From Bradyrhizobium sp. LLZ17 (lineage in GTDB: Bacteria > Pseudomonadota > Alphaproteobacteria > Rhizobiales > Xanthobacteraceae), in assembly GCF_041200145.1 (NCBI RefSeq), contig NZ_CP165734.1, positions 682,001 to 746,000 on the forward strand: 64,000 nucleotides of DNA, written 5' to 3'. Below the pieces are notes generated by a model. That model was given only the letters and a program-made list of their open reading frames with translations. It was not told the origin of the DNA and searched no databases. A program made the translations under genes and the position numbers. Positions within the stretch are counted from its first letter, which is position 1; each line of letters opens with the position of its first letter. Of this stretch, positions 17,427 through 26,457 are shown in pieces.

Positions 17427-18071
17427 ATGTGGAGCCTGCCGCCGGGCGATAGCGTGCTGCATCTTTTGACGCTGGTCGCCTTGGCGTCCCAGGGCATGAC
17501 GGCAGCGCTGGCTGCCGGCCGGCGCAGCATGGACTATGTCGGCGTCTGCATGCTCGGCAGCATCACGGCGCTCGGCGGTGGCACGCTGCGCGACCTGTTT
17601 CTCGGTCATTATCCGTTGGCCTGGGTCGCGAACCCGGTCTATCTCGTGCTGCCGGGCGCGTCGGCGCTGCTGACGATCCTGATCGCGCGGCTGGTGCATC
17701 GGTTGAGCGTCGCTTTCATCGTGCTCGATGCCATCGGCCTCGTCGTCTTCACCATGACCGGATGCGACGTCGCCTGGCAGATGGATGCTTCGCTGCCGAT
17801 CGTCATCGTCTCCGGCATGGTGACGGGCTGCGCCGGCGGCGTATTGCGCGACGTGCTCTGCAATGACGTGCCGCTGCTGTTCCGCTCCGAACTCTACGCC
17901 AGCGTCTCGGTGGTGACCGGACTGTTCTATGCGACGGCGTTCGGACTTAATCTCAACGCCGAACTCTGGACCATCCTCACCTTCATTCTCGGCATCAGCT
18001 TTCGCTTGCTCGCAGTCCGCTACAAATGGGACATGCCGAAATTCGTGTTCACGGGGGACGAGGAGCGGTAA
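17427..18071 (+). CDS. TRIC-type trimeric intracellular cation channel family protein
   Basis: 214 residues with seven hydrophobic segments, built from two inverted copies of a three-helix TRIC/UPF0126 unit. Conserved glycine motifs GSITALGGGTLRDLFLG (first unit) and GMVTGCAGGVLRDVLC (second unit) are present. Bacterial TRIC proteins form potassium-permeable trimeric pores; the physiological role here is inferred only. AAGG lies upstream of the ATG. Confidence 0.92.
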   Translation: MWSLPPGDSVLHLLTLVALASQGMTAALAAGRRSMDYVGVCMLGSITALGGGTLRDLFLGHYPLAWVANPVYLVLPGASALLTILIARLVHRLSVAFIVLDAIGLVVFTMTGCDVAWQMDASLPIVIVSGMVTGCAGGVLRDVLCNDVPLLFRSELYASVSVVTGLFYATAFGLNLNAELWTILTFILGISFRLLAVRYKWDMPKFVFTGDEER

Positions 18072-18156
18072 CTTCTCTTCGCCTCTCCAGCTTGCGAGTG
18101 AGGGGGAGTCTCCGCGAGTCGAGCTGGTCGGCACACGCGCACTGCTTTTCAGCGTC

Positions 18157-18234
18157 GTCATTGCGAGCGCAGCGAAGCAATCCAGTCTGTCCCCGCGGAA
18201 AGACTCTGGATTGCTTCGCTGCGCTCGCAATGAC
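18157..18234 (+). repeat. Palindromic intergenic repeat, family A (copy 3)
   Basis: The arms are GTCATTGCGAGCGCAGCGAAGCAATCC and GGATTGCTTCGCTGCGCTCGCAATGAC. This is the most symmetric copy in the window, with 27-nt perfect arms and a CCGCGG-containing centre. It lies between the TRIC gene and the convergent cytochrome gene. Confidence 0.88.
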
Positions 18235-18261
18235 GGCGAGGAGGCGCCATGAGGGCGTCGG

Positions 18262-19473
18262 CTACGGCTCCTGCCCACGCGCCTTCGCCACTTGCGCCGG
18301 TGTCACCAGCGGCGCGGCATTGCCCCAGGAGTTGCGGATGTAGTTCGTCACCGCCGCGATTTGCTCGTCGGACAATTGCCCGGCATAGCCTGGCATCTCG
18401 CCGGTGTTGGGCGCGCGCGGCGTCGTCACGGTGTGAGCGCCGTCGAGGATGACGCGGAGCGTGGAGGATGGGTTGATCGACTGCAGCAGCGCATTGGCCG
18501 GCAGTGGCGGATAGATGCGCGGCGCGCCGGAGCCGTCGGCTTCATGGCAGGCGATGCAGAGTTTTGCGTAGACGGCCTGACCGGCCTTCATCTCGGCCTC
18601 ATCCGGCGGCATCACCTTCGGCTCGCGCCGTGCCGGCGGCAGGTCTTTCAGATACACCGCGATCGCATGCACGTCGGCGTCGCTCATCTTCGACGTCGAG
18701 TTCACGATCACCTCGGCCATCGGGCCGCCGGCATGGCTCCTGGCGTTGCGGCCGCTCTGCAGATACTCGACGATGTCCGCTGCGCTCCACGACTGTAACC
18801 CGGTGCGGGCAGCGCCATCGAGCCGCGGCGCGAACCAGCCGCCGATCTCGCTGCCGGAGAGCGCCTGCGCGGTCTTGTCCGCGCCAAAATAGTTCTTGGG
18901 GGTGTGGCAGGCGCCGCAATGGCCGAGCCCGGTGACCAGATAGCCGCCGCGATTCCATGCCCCGGTCTTGCCCTGGTCGGGCTCGAACAGGCCGGGCTTG
19001 AAGAACAGATAATCCCAGACCCGCATCAGGCCGCGATAGCCGAGCGGCCAGCGCAGCTCCGGCGGCTTGTTGCGGCTGGCGACGGGCGCGAGCGTGCCGA
19101 GATAAGCCCGGATCGCCAGCGTGTCGTCCTTGGTCATCCTGGTGAAATAGGGATAGGGGAACGCCGGGTAATAAAGCGAGCCGTCCGGCGCGGTGCCGTA
19201 GCGCACGGCGCGGGTGAAATCGGCATCGGTCCAGGCACCGATCCCGGTGTCGCGATCAGGCGTCAGGTTTGGCGCATAGATCCCGCCGAACGGGGTGTCG
19301 ATGCGCTTTCCGCCGGCGAACGGCCTTGCGGGATCGGCGGTGTGGCAGCCCGCGCAGTCGCCGGCCTCCACCAGCGCCTTCCCGCTGGCGATCAGCTCCG
19401 GTGACGGCTCGGCGGCCAAGGCGGCACGCGCAACCGCACTGCACAAGAGCACCACAGCCAGAATCGTCCGCAT
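18262..19473 (-). CDS. Exported three-haem cytochrome c (dehydrogenase cytochrome subunit type)
   Basis: 403 residues with a signal peptide ending near ALAAE. Three covalent haem motifs are visible: CAGCH at about residues 40-44, CGACH near 180-190, and CIACH near 310. After the first haem, FGGIYAPNLTPD and YTPAFPYPYF-like sequence matches the cytochrome subunit of membrane-bound alcohol or sugar dehydrogenases (AdhB/Gdh type), which passes electrons to ubiquinone. No dehydrogenase flavin or PQQ subunit is adjacent. The start at 19473 has GAAGG 6 nt upstream. Confidence 0.85.
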   Translation of the reverse strand: MRTILAVVLLCSAVARAALAAEPSPELIASGKALVEAGDCAGCHTADPARPFAGGKRIDTPFGGIYAPNLTPDRDTGIGAWTDADFTRAVRYGTAPDGSLYYPAFPYPYFTRMTKDDTLAIRAYLGTLAPVASRNKPPELRWPLGYRGLMRVWDYLFFKPGLFEPDQGKTGAWNRGGYLVTGLGHCGACHTPKNYFGADKTAQALSGSEIGGWFAPRLDGAARTGLQSWSAADIVEYLQSGRNARSHAGGPMAEVIVNSTSKMSDADVHAIAVYLKDLPPARREPKVMPPDEAEMKAGQAVYAKLCIACHEADGSGAPRIYPPLPANALLQSINPSSTLRVILDGAHTVTTPRAPNTGEMPGYAGQLSDEQIAAVTNYIRNSWGNAAPLVTPAQVAKARGQEP

Positions 19474-19755
19474 CGAAAGCCTTCTTCCCGCGACCAATCG
19501 TCAAGTGCCGGAGTATAGCGGCGTCACGTCATTGCGCGACAGCCGGGTAGGGTGACAGAAACTGAAAAGGCGTGCGCCCTTTCCGGCCACGAAATTGCGT
19601 TTTTTTCCCGTCGGCAGGTCGAGCCCAGATTTGTGGTGCGGAGCGTTAAATATCCGACATAGAGTGGCGCGGATGGTCGGCGCGCCCTAGCTAAAAACAA
19701 CGGGCAGGCAACGGCTTAAGCAGCCAGGCGCTCAAAAGGGCGGAAGAGGACAACG

Positions 19756-22700
19756 ATGGGCATCAACCAGGGTCCGATCAGTCTCGATCAGAAATATACC
19801 CAGCAGACCGGTCACGTCTTCACCACGGGCATCCAGGCGCTGGTTCGCCTGCCCATGGCCCAGATCCGGCGCGACCGTGCCAGTGGCCTCAACACCGCGG
19901 GCTTCATCTCCGGCTACCGCGGCTCGCCGCTCGGCGGCTACGACCAGCAGCTCTTCGCCGCCCGCAAGCACCTCGAGCAACACAACATCAAGTTCCAGCC
20001 TGGCGTAAACGAGGATTTGGCCGCGACCGCGGTCTGGGGCTCGCAGCAGCTCAACCTCTCGCCCGGCGCCAAATACGACGGCGTGGTCGGCATCTGGTAC
20101 GGCAAGGGCCCCGGCGTCGACCGCTGCGGCGACGTCTTCCGCCACGGCAATGCGGCCGGCTCGGCCAAGAACGGCGGCGTGTTGTGTCTCGCCGGCGACG
20201 ACCACGGCGCAAAATCGTCCACCGTTCCGCATCAGTCCGACCATGCCTTCATGTCGGCGCTGATGCCCTATCTCTATCCGTCCAGCATCCACGAGATGAT
20301 CGAGATGGGCCTGCTCGGCATCGCCATGTCGCGCTACTCCGGCTGCTGGGTCGGCATGAAGGTGATCACCGAGACGGTGGAGACCACCGCCGAGATCGAC
20401 CTCACCGACGAGATGACGCCGTTCGTGATCCCCACCGATTTCGAGATGCCGGAGGGTGGCCTCAATCTGCGCTGGCCCGACGACCGCTTTGCCCAGGACC
20501 GCCGGCTCCAGGACTACAAGGGCTTTGCCGCGATCGCGTTCGCGCGTGCCAACAGGGTCAACCGCGTCACGATGGATTCGCCGAACGCCCGCTACGGCAT
20601 CATGGCATCCGGCAAGAGCTATGAGGACGTGCGGCAGGCGTTGCGCGAGCTCGGCATCACACCCGAGGTCGCCGCCAAGATCGGGCTTCGATTGTACAAG
20701 ATCGGCATGCCGTGGCCGCTGGAGCCGGAAGGCGTCAGGCAATTCGCCGTAGGGCTCGAGGAAATCTTCATCATCGAAGAGCGCCGCGAGATCGTCGAGA
20801 ACCAGGTCAAGCAGGAGCTGTTCAACTGGCGCGACGATGTCCGTCCCCGCATCATCGGCAAGATGGACGATCACGACAAGCGCTTCCTCCCCTTTGCCGA
20901 AGAACTCAGCGTCGCCTCCCTGGCCAGCTCGCTGACCGAGCGCCTGCTTCGACTTGACCTCAATCCCGAAATCGCAGCCATGCTGCGCGCCAAGGCCGAC
21001 TGGTTCAACGGTCGCCAGGCCACGCAAATGCAGGCGACTGCGCCTGTCTCCCGCACTCCGTATTTCTGCTCCGGCTGCCCGCATAACACCTCGACCAAGG
21101 TGCCCGAAGGCAGCCGCGCCTTTGCCGGCATCGGCTGCCACTTCATGGCGCTGTGGATGGATCGCTCGACCGAGACCTTCACCCATATGGGCGGCGAGGG
21201 CGTGCCGTGGGTCGGTGTCGCGCCCTTCACCAAGGAAGAGCACGTGTTCGCCAATCTCGGCGACGGCACGTATTTCCACTCCGGCAGCCTTGCGATCCGC
21301 CAGGCGATCGCCTCGGGCGCCAACATCACCTACAAGATCCTCTATAACGACGCGACCGCGATGACCGGCGGCCAGCATGTCGACGGCGAATTGTCGCCGC
21401 AGCAGATCACCTTCCAGCTCCACAGCGAAGGCATCCGCGAGATCTATCTCGTTTCGGAAAATCCAGACGCCTATCCCGCCAACGAGATCGCGCCGGGCGT
21501 CAAGACCGCGCATCGCGACGAGCTCGACGCGGTCCAGAAGACGCTGCGCAAGGTCAAGGGCGCGTCCGCGATCGTGTTCGTGCAGACCTGTGCCGCCGAA
21601 AAGCGCCGCCGCCGCAAGCGCGGCACGCTGGAGGATCCGGCGCGCCGCGTGCTCATCAACCCGGCGGTGTGCGAAGGCTGCGGCGACTGCTCGGTGCAAT
21701 CCAACTGCATTTCGGTCGAGCCCCTGGAAACGGAGATGGGGCGCAAGCGCGCCATCAACCAGTCGAGCTGCAACAAGGACTATTCCTGCGTCAAAGGATT
21801 TTGCCCGTCCTTCGTCACCATCGACGGCGGCCAGATGCGCAAGCGCGCGCCGGCGGGCGTCGGCGACATCGGCGATCTGCCGGAGCCGGCGTCGCGGCCG
21901 ACGCTGGAGCGGCCCTACAACATCGCGGTCGGCGGCGTCGGCGGGACCGGCGTGCTGACGATCGGCGCGCTGCTGGGCATGGCCGCCCATATCGAGGGCA
22001 AGGCCTCGATGATCCTCGACATGTCGGGTCTCGCGCAGAAAGGTGGCGCGGTGCTGAGTCACGTGCGGCTGTCCGATCATCCGGCCGAAGTGACCTGCTC
22101 GCGCATCGTCACCGGCACGGCCGATGTCGTGCTCGCCGCCGACGAGGTGGTCGCGGTCGCCAAGGACACCATCTCGCTCTGCGACAGCAGCCGCACCCGC
22201 GGCATCATCAACAGCCACGTGATTCCGACCGCCGACTTCGTCCTCAATCGCGATTTCAACTTTCAGACCCGCAAGCTGGACGGGCTTTTGGAAACCGCTC
22301 TGCACAAGGATTCGGTGTTCTTCGACTTCACCAAGCCGGCCGAGCAGCTGCTCGGCGACAGCATTGCCACCAACATGATGATGATGGGCTACGCCTATCA
22401 GAAGGGTCTCTTGCCCTTGTCGGCCGACTCGATCGAGCAGGCGATCGAGGTCAACGGCGTCTCCATCAAGATGAACAAGGAGGCTTTCCGCCTCGGCCGC
22501 CTCGCGGTCGCCGACCCAGTCCGGCTCGCCGGCATGCTGAAGGGAACGGACGAGGTCGTCGCGCCCAAATCTTTGGACGCCATGACGTTGGACGAGATCA
22601 TCGAGCACCGCGCAAAGCATCTCACCGCCTACCAGAACGGCCGCCTCGCAAAAAGCTATCGAAAGCTGGTCGACCAGGTCCGTGACGCCGCGGTCAAGGG

Positions 22701-23247
22701 CGGCTATGGCGATGCACTGCCGCGCGCGGTGGCGATCAACTACGCAAAGCTGCTGGCCTACAAGGACGAATACGAAGTCGCGCGCCTCTTCACCGACGGC
22801 GCCTTCGAAAAGCAGCTCCGGGACCAGTTTGAGGGCGACTTCAAGTTCAACTTCAATCTCGCCCCGCCGATCCTCAGCAGCGGCGTCGACGCGCTCGGTC
22901 GTCCGAAGAAGCGCGCCTTCGGGCCGTGGATGCTCGGTGTGTTCGGCGTGCTGGCCAAGCTCAAGTTCCTGCGTGGCACGCCGCTCGATATCTTCGGCTA
23001 TAGCGCCGACCGCAAGCTCGAGCGCGACCTGATCGTCGGTTACGAGAAGGACGTCGCCACCGTGCTCGTCCTGCTGTCGCCGCTCACGATCGACACCGCG
23101 GTCGAACTGCTGTCGCTGCCCGACCGCATCCGCGGCTACGGCCCGGTAAAGGAGAAGGCGGTTGCGGACGCCAAGGCCCGCTACGCCCAACTCGCCGCCG
23201 ATCTGGCCAACCCGCCGCCCGCACCGAGGCAGATCGCGGCGGAGTAG
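19756..23247 (+). CDS. Fused indolepyruvate:ferredoxin oxidoreductase (2-oxoacid oxidoreductase)
   Basis: 1163 residues. The order is an alpha (IorA-like) pyrimidine/transketolase part, a TPP-binding part (GGQHVDGE and the CSGCPHNTSTKVPEGS cysteine motif), then a ferredoxin-like stretch with 4Fe-4S spacing (CEGCGDC, then C-x5 and SCNKDYSCVKGFCPSFV). The gamma (IorB-like) domain starts near residue 720 (NIAVGGVGGTGVLT). The enzyme oxidatively decarboxylates aryl or branched 2-oxoacids to acyl-CoA with ferredoxin as acceptor. The fused form of about 1150 residues is typical of aerobic proteobacteria. No dedicated ferredoxin gene is nearby. Confidence 0.93.
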   Translation: MGINQGPISLDQKYTQQTGHVFTTGIQALVRLPMAQIRRDRASGLNTAGFISGYRGSPLGGYDQQLFAARKHLEQHNIKFQPGVNEDLAATAVWGSQQLNLSPGAKYDGVVGIWYGKGPGVDRCGDVFRHGNAAGSAKNGGVLCLAGDDHGAKSSTVPHQSDHAFMSALMPYLYPSSIHEMIEMGLLGIAMSRYSGCWVGMKVITETVETTAEIDLTDEMTPFVIPTDFEMPEGGLNLRWPDDRFAQDRRLQDYKGFAAIAFARANRVNRVTMDSPNARYGIMASGKSYEDVRQALRELGITPEVAAKIGLRLYKIGMPWPLEPEGVRQFAVGLEEIFIIEERREIVENQVKQELFNWRDDVRPRIIGKMDDHDKRFLPFAEELSVASLASSLTERLLRLDLNPEIAAMLRAKADWFNGRQATQMQATAPVSRTPYFCSGCPHNTSTKVPEGSRAFAGIGCHFMALWMDRSTETFTHMGGEGVPWVGVAPFTKEEHVFANLGDGTYFHSGSLAIRQAIASGANITYKILYNDATAMTGGQHVDGELSPQQITFQLHSEGIREIYLVSENPDAYPANEIAPGVKTAHRDELDAVQKTLRKVKGASAIVFVQTCAAEKRRRRKRGTLEDPARRVLINPAVCEGCGDCSVQSNCISVEPLETEMGRKRAINQSSCNKDYSCVKGFCPSFVTIDGGQMRKRAPAGVGDIGDLPEPASRPTLERPYNIAVGGVGGTGVLTIGALLGMAAHIEGKASMILDMSGLAQKGGAVLSHVRLSDHPAEVTCSRIVTGTADVVLAADEVVAVAKDTISLCDSSRTRGIINSHVIPTADFVLNRDFNFQTRKLDGLLETALHKDSVFFDFTKPAEQLLGDSIATNMMMMGYAYQKGLLPLSADSIEQAIEVNGVSIKMNKEAFRLGRLAVADPVRLAGMLKGTDEVVAPKSLDAMTLDEIIEHRAKHLTAYQNGRLAKSYRKLVDQVRDAAVKGGYGDALPRAVAINYAKLLAYKDEYEVARLFTDGAFEKQLRDQFEGDFKFNFNLAPPILSSGVDALGRPKKRAFGPWMLGVFGVLAKLKFLRGTPLDIFGYSADRKLERDLIVGYEKDVATVLVLLSPLTIDTAVELLSLPDRIRGYGPVKEKAVADAKARYAQLAADLANPPPAPRQIAAE

Positions 23248-23255
23248 CCGGTCTC

Positions 23256-23346
23256 GTAGGGTGGGCAAAGGCGCAAAGCGCGGTGCCCACCATCTCACGA
23301 GAATTGAATCAGAAGAGGTGGGCACGCTTCGCTTTGCCCACCCTAC
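23256..23346 (+). repeat. Palindromic intergenic repeat, family C (copy 2)
   Basis: The arms are GTAGGGTGGGCAAAGGCG and GCTTTGCCCACCCTAC, with inner GCGGTGCCCACC and GGTGGGCACGC. It directly follows the oxidoreductase stop, so it may also act as an end-of-transcript structure. Confidence 0.85.
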
Positions 23347-23477
23347 GAATTCCTGTTTGAAATCAATCCCCGCTCTACTGTGCATGGGGTTGTTTTCACG
23401 AATCGAGTTGCTTCGGCAAAACGAAAATCGCTTGTGTCGTCGGGCAAAACACCTTTAGGCTTCTGCCCGTCGTTCCC

Positions 23478-23564
23478 GTCATTGCGAGCGCAGCGCGCAG
23501 CGAAGCAATCCAGAAATGCATCCGCGGAAAGATTCCTGGATTGCTTCGCTCCGCTCGCAATGAC
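23478..23564 (+). repeat. Palindromic intergenic repeat, family A (copy 4)
   Basis: GTCATTGCGAGCGCAGCG on the left and CGCTCGCAATGAC on the right, with GAAGCAATCCAG/CTGGATTGCTTC inside. The stretch 23248-23724 between the oxidoreductase and the thiolase contains only this element, the family C copy and about 160 nt before the thiolase; I see no gene in it. Confidence 0.85.
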
Positions 23565-23724
23565 GACTGCGGCAGCAGGGCCCTTCCACCGCACCTTGGG
23601 ATGATGCAGCGGCGATTTGCGCCAGCCCGCTGCCCTCTCGCCCGACGGAATATTTCCGCGCTTGCCAACAGGGCAACGGCGGTTCAGAAAAAACCGGAAG
23701 TGAGAACGCCAGCGGAGACCTTAT

Positions 23725-24882
23725 TTGACCATCAAGGGCAAGGCCTACATTGCCGGGATCTACGAGCACCCGACCCGGCATGCGCCGGACAAATCCACCG
23801 CGCAGCTCCACGCCGAGGTCGCCAAGGGCGCGATCGAGGATGCCGGGATCAGCAAGGACGACGTCGACGGCTATTTCTGCGCCGGTGATGCCCCGGGCGG
23901 CGCCTGGCCGATGGTGGATTATCTCGGGCTGAACACCAATAAGCTCCGCCACGTCGATTCCACCGAAACCGGCGGCTGTTCCTACATCATCCATCTCGGT
24001 CATGCCGCGGAGGCGATCGCGGCGGGCAAGTGCTCGATCGCGCTGATCACGCTCGCCGGCAAGCCGCGCACCGGGGCAATGCCGCCGCGCGCCGCCGGCG
24101 CGGAAGCCGATTTCGAGACCGCTTACGGCGCGACCACCCACAATGCCTATGGCATGTGTGCCATGCGCCACATGCACGACTATGGCACCACCTCAGAGCA
24201 GCTCGCCTGGATCAAGGTCGCAGCCTCGCATCACGCGCAATACAATCCGCATGCGATGCTCAAGGACGTCGTCACCGTCGAGGACGTCCTGAACTCGCCG
24301 ATGATCTCCGATCCGCTGCACCGGATGGATTGCTGCGTAGTCTCCGACGGCGGCGGCGCGCTGATCGTGACCACGCCCGAGATCGCGAAGAGCCTGAAGA
24401 AGCCGCTGGTCAAGCTGATCGGCCATGGCGAGGCGATGAAGGGCCCGCGCGGCGGCAAGGACCTCGACCTCACTTACTCCGCCGGCATCTGGTCCGGGCC
24501 GCGAGCGTTCGAGGAAGCCGGCATCACGCCGAAGGACATCAAATACGCCTCGATTTACGACAGCTTCACCATCACGGTGCTGATGCAGCTCGAGGACCTC
24601 GGCTTCTGCAAGAAGGGCGAGGGCGGCAAGTTCGTCGCCGACGGCAATCTGATCTCGGGCGTCGGCAAGCTGCCGTTCAACACCGACGGCGGGGGCCTGT
24701 GCAGCAACCATCCCGTCAACCGCGGCGGCATGACCAAGATCCTCGAGGCCGTGCGGCAGTTGCGCGGCGAGGCGCATCCGAAGGTGCAGGTCAAGAACTG
24801 CGATCTCGCCATCGCCCACGGCACCGGCGGCCTTCTCGGCGTCCGCCACGCTGCCTCGACGGCCATTCTGGAGCGCGTGTGA
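23725..24882 (+). CDS. SCP-x-type thiolase / acetyl-CoA acetyltransferase-like protein
   Basis: 385 residues starting with TTG (GGAGACC upstream). It belongs to the SCP-x/lipid-transfer thiolase branch: KAYIAGIYEHPTR, KGAIEDAGISKDDVDGYF, TETGGCSYIIHLGHAAEAI (conserved Cys at residue 85), YDSFTITVLMQLEDLGF, SNHPVNRGGM and AHGTGGLLG. Such proteins cleave or condense beta-keto- or hydroxyacyl-CoA. They often need a DUF35 partner, and that gene follows with a one-base overlap. The exact reaction is inference. Confidence 0.85.
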   Translation: MTIKGKAYIAGIYEHPTRHAPDKSTAQLHAEVAKGAIEDAGISKDDVDGYFCAGDAPGGAWPMVDYLGLNTNKLRHVDSTETGGCSYIIHLGHAAEAIAAGKCSIALITLAGKPRTGAMPPRAAGAEADFETAYGATTHNAYGMCAMRHMHDYGTTSEQLAWIKVAASHHAQYNPHAMLKDVVTVEDVLNSPMISDPLHRMDCCVVSDGGGALIVTTPEIAKSLKKPLVKLIGHGEAMKGPRGGKDLDLTYSAGIWSGPRAFEEAGITPKDIKYASIYDSFTITVLMQLEDLGFCKKGEGGKFVADGNLISGVGKLPFNTDGGGLCSNHPVNRGGMTKILEAVRQLRGEAHPKVQVKNCDLAIAHGTGGLLGVRHAASTAILERV

Positions 24883-25271
24883 TGAGTGAAGCGAAGAAAT
24901 ATCCAGCTCCCGTGACGAATCCGGAGACGGCTGCGTTCTGGGAGGCCGCGAAGGCCGGCAAGTTCATGATCAAGCGCTGCACCGCCTGCGGAGAAGCGCA
25001 TTACTTCCCGCGCGCGATCTGCCCGTTCTGCTACTCCGACAAGACCGTGTGGGAGGAGAGTTCGGGCGAGGGCACGATCTACACCTATAGCCTGATGCGG
25101 AAGTCGCCGACTGGTCCTTATGCGATCGGCTACGTCACGCTGAAGGAGGGTCCTTCGCTTCAGACCAACTTTGTCGATTGCGATCTGACGGCGCTGAAGA
25201 TCGGCCAGAAGGTGAAGGTGGTGTTCAAGCCGACCGATGGCGCACCGCTGCCGTTCTTTACGCCGGTGTAG
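24882..25271 (+). CDS. DUF35 OB-fold zinc-ribbon partner of thiolase
   Basis: 129 residues. A rubredoxin-like zinc ribbon (CTACGEAHYFPRAICPFC, about residues 33-50) is followed by an OB-fold (GEGTIYTYSLMRKSPTGPYAIGYV). DUF35 proteins bind thiolase-like enzymes and help acyl-CoA binding, as in the Ltp2-ChsH2 aldolase of steroid degradation. The start overlaps the thiolase stop by one base (TGATG), implying a coupled 1:1 partner. Confidence 0.92.
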   Translation: MSEAKKYPAPVTNPETAAFWEAAKAGKFMIKRCTACGEAHYFPRAICPFCYSDKTVWEESSGEGTIYTYSLMRKSPTGPYAIGYVTLKEGPSLQTNFVDCDLTALKIGQKVKVVFKPTDGAPLPFFTPV

Positions 25272-25280
25272 TTGCTTTCT

Positions 25281-25425
25281 TCCTTCTCCCCTTGTGGAAG
25301 AAGGTGGCGCGAAGCGCCGGATGAGGGGTATCGCTCTGCACGAGGAGTCTCGCTGCGGAACCAACCCCTCACCCAAACGAGTTTGCCGCACGGCTCTCGC
25401 GGCCCTCTCCCACAAGGGGAGAGGG
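25281..25425 (+). repeat. Palindromic intergenic repeat, family D
   Basis: The left end is CCTTCTCCCCTTGTGG and the right end CCACAAGGGGAGAGG, with GGCGCGAAGCGCCGGATGAGGGG and CCCCTCACCC inside. It is a long imperfect palindrome between the DUF35 and MaoC genes. A short similar piece (CTCTTCGCCTCTCCAGC) is seen after the TRIC gene around 18075. Confidence 0.75.
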
Positions 25426-25473
25426 CACTTCGACTGGCAGCGGCGCAGAGACGTCCGAGAGGAAACAAACAAA

Positions 25474-26334
25474 ATGTCCGCCAGATACGAAGAACTCAAG
25501 GCCCTCAAAAACACCGGCCAGAAATACGCCTACACCGATCGCGATGTGATGCTTTATGCCTACGGCATCGGGCTCGGCGCCGATCCGATGGACGAGAACG
25601 AGCTCGCCTTCGTCAACGAGGGCACGCTGACGCCGCGGCCGCTGAAGGTGGTGCCGACCTTCGCCTCCGTCGCGGCGTGGGGCGCAGGGCCGGGCGAGAT
25701 GAACCTCAACCGCGTCATGGTGGTCGACGGTGAACGCGATATCACCTTCCACCAGCCGCTGCCGGTGGCCGCGCATATCACCGCCGACTCTTCGGTGATC
25801 GAAGTCTACGACAAGGGCAAGGACAAGGGCGTCATCATCAGCCATCAGACCGTGCTGAAGAACGAGAAGGGCGAGAAGCTGGCAACCTTAGTGGCTTCGC
25901 GCTTCGCCCGCGGCGACGGCGGCTTTGGCGGACCGAGCCTGACCCAGCCCGACCCGCACAAGATCCCGTCGCGGTCGCCTGACAAGACGATCGACATCAC
26001 CACTCGTCCCGACCAGGCATTGATCTATCGCCTCTGCGGCGACCGCAACCCGCTGCACTCAGATCCCGAGTTCGCCAGGAAGGCCGGCTTCCCGCGGCCG
26101 ATCCTGCACGGCATGTGCACCTACGGCATCACCTGCCGCGGCGTGCTCCAGACCTATGCCGATTACGATGCGTCGGCCTTCCGTCAGCACGTCGCGCGGT
26201 TCTCCTCGCCGGTCTATCCCGGCGAGACCGTGACCATGGACCTCTGGAAGGACGGCAACGTGATCTCGTTCGAAGCCAAGGTGAAGTCGCGCGGCGTCAC
26301 CGTGATCAAGAACGGCAAGACGGTTTTGGGTTAG
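25474..26334 (+). CDS. MaoC-family (3R)-enoyl-CoA hydratase (hydratase 2, double hot-dog)
   Basis: 286 residues from ATG 25474 (GAGAGGAAAC upstream). The double hot-dog layout has an N-terminal half (about 1-150) without catalytic residues and a C-terminal half carrying the hydratase 2 motif: LCGDRNPLHSDPEFARKAGF then PILHGMCTYG. The D and H of that motif are the catalytic pair. It hydrates trans-2-enoyl-CoA to (3R)-hydroxyacyl-CoA, like the hydratase part of peroxisomal MFE-2. The adjacent SDR is the matching dehydrogenase part. Confidence 0.9.
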   Translation: MSARYEELKALKNTGQKYAYTDRDVMLYAYGIGLGADPMDENELAFVNEGTLTPRPLKVVPTFASVAAWGAGPGEMNLNRVMVVDGERDITFHQPLPVAAHITADSSVIEVYDKGKDKGVIISHQTVLKNEKGEKLATLVASRFARGDGGFGGPSLTQPDPHKIPSRSPDKTIDITTRPDQALIYRLCGDRNPLHSDPEFARKAGFPRPILHGMCTYGITCRGVLQTYADYDASAFRQHVARFSSPVYPGETVTMDLWKDGNVISFEAKVKSRGVTVIKNGKTVLG

Positions 26335-26342
26335 CCTTCGCT

Positions 26343-26431
26343 GTCATTCCGGGGCGCGCGAAGCGCGAACGCGGAATCTCGCGCTACACCTCTGGATTCG
26401 GGTTCAGCGCTGCGCGCTGCCCCGGAATGAC
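26343..26431 (+). repeat. Palindromic intergenic repeat, family B (copy 2)
   Basis: GTCATTCCGGGGCGCGCGAAGCG and CGCTGCGCGCTGCCCCGGAATGAC are the arms (inner pairing imperfect). It sits between the hydratase and dehydrogenase genes. Confidence 0.82.
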
Positions 26432-26457
26432 AACAACAAAAACAGGGAGAAGCCACC

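Noticed and set aside
19732..23385. 1217-residue open frame on the minus strand
   Set aside because: It is exactly antisense to the fused ferredoxin oxidoreductase gene and has low-complexity arginine/aspartate/leucine composition with no known motif; long antisense frames are expected at this GC content and codon usage.
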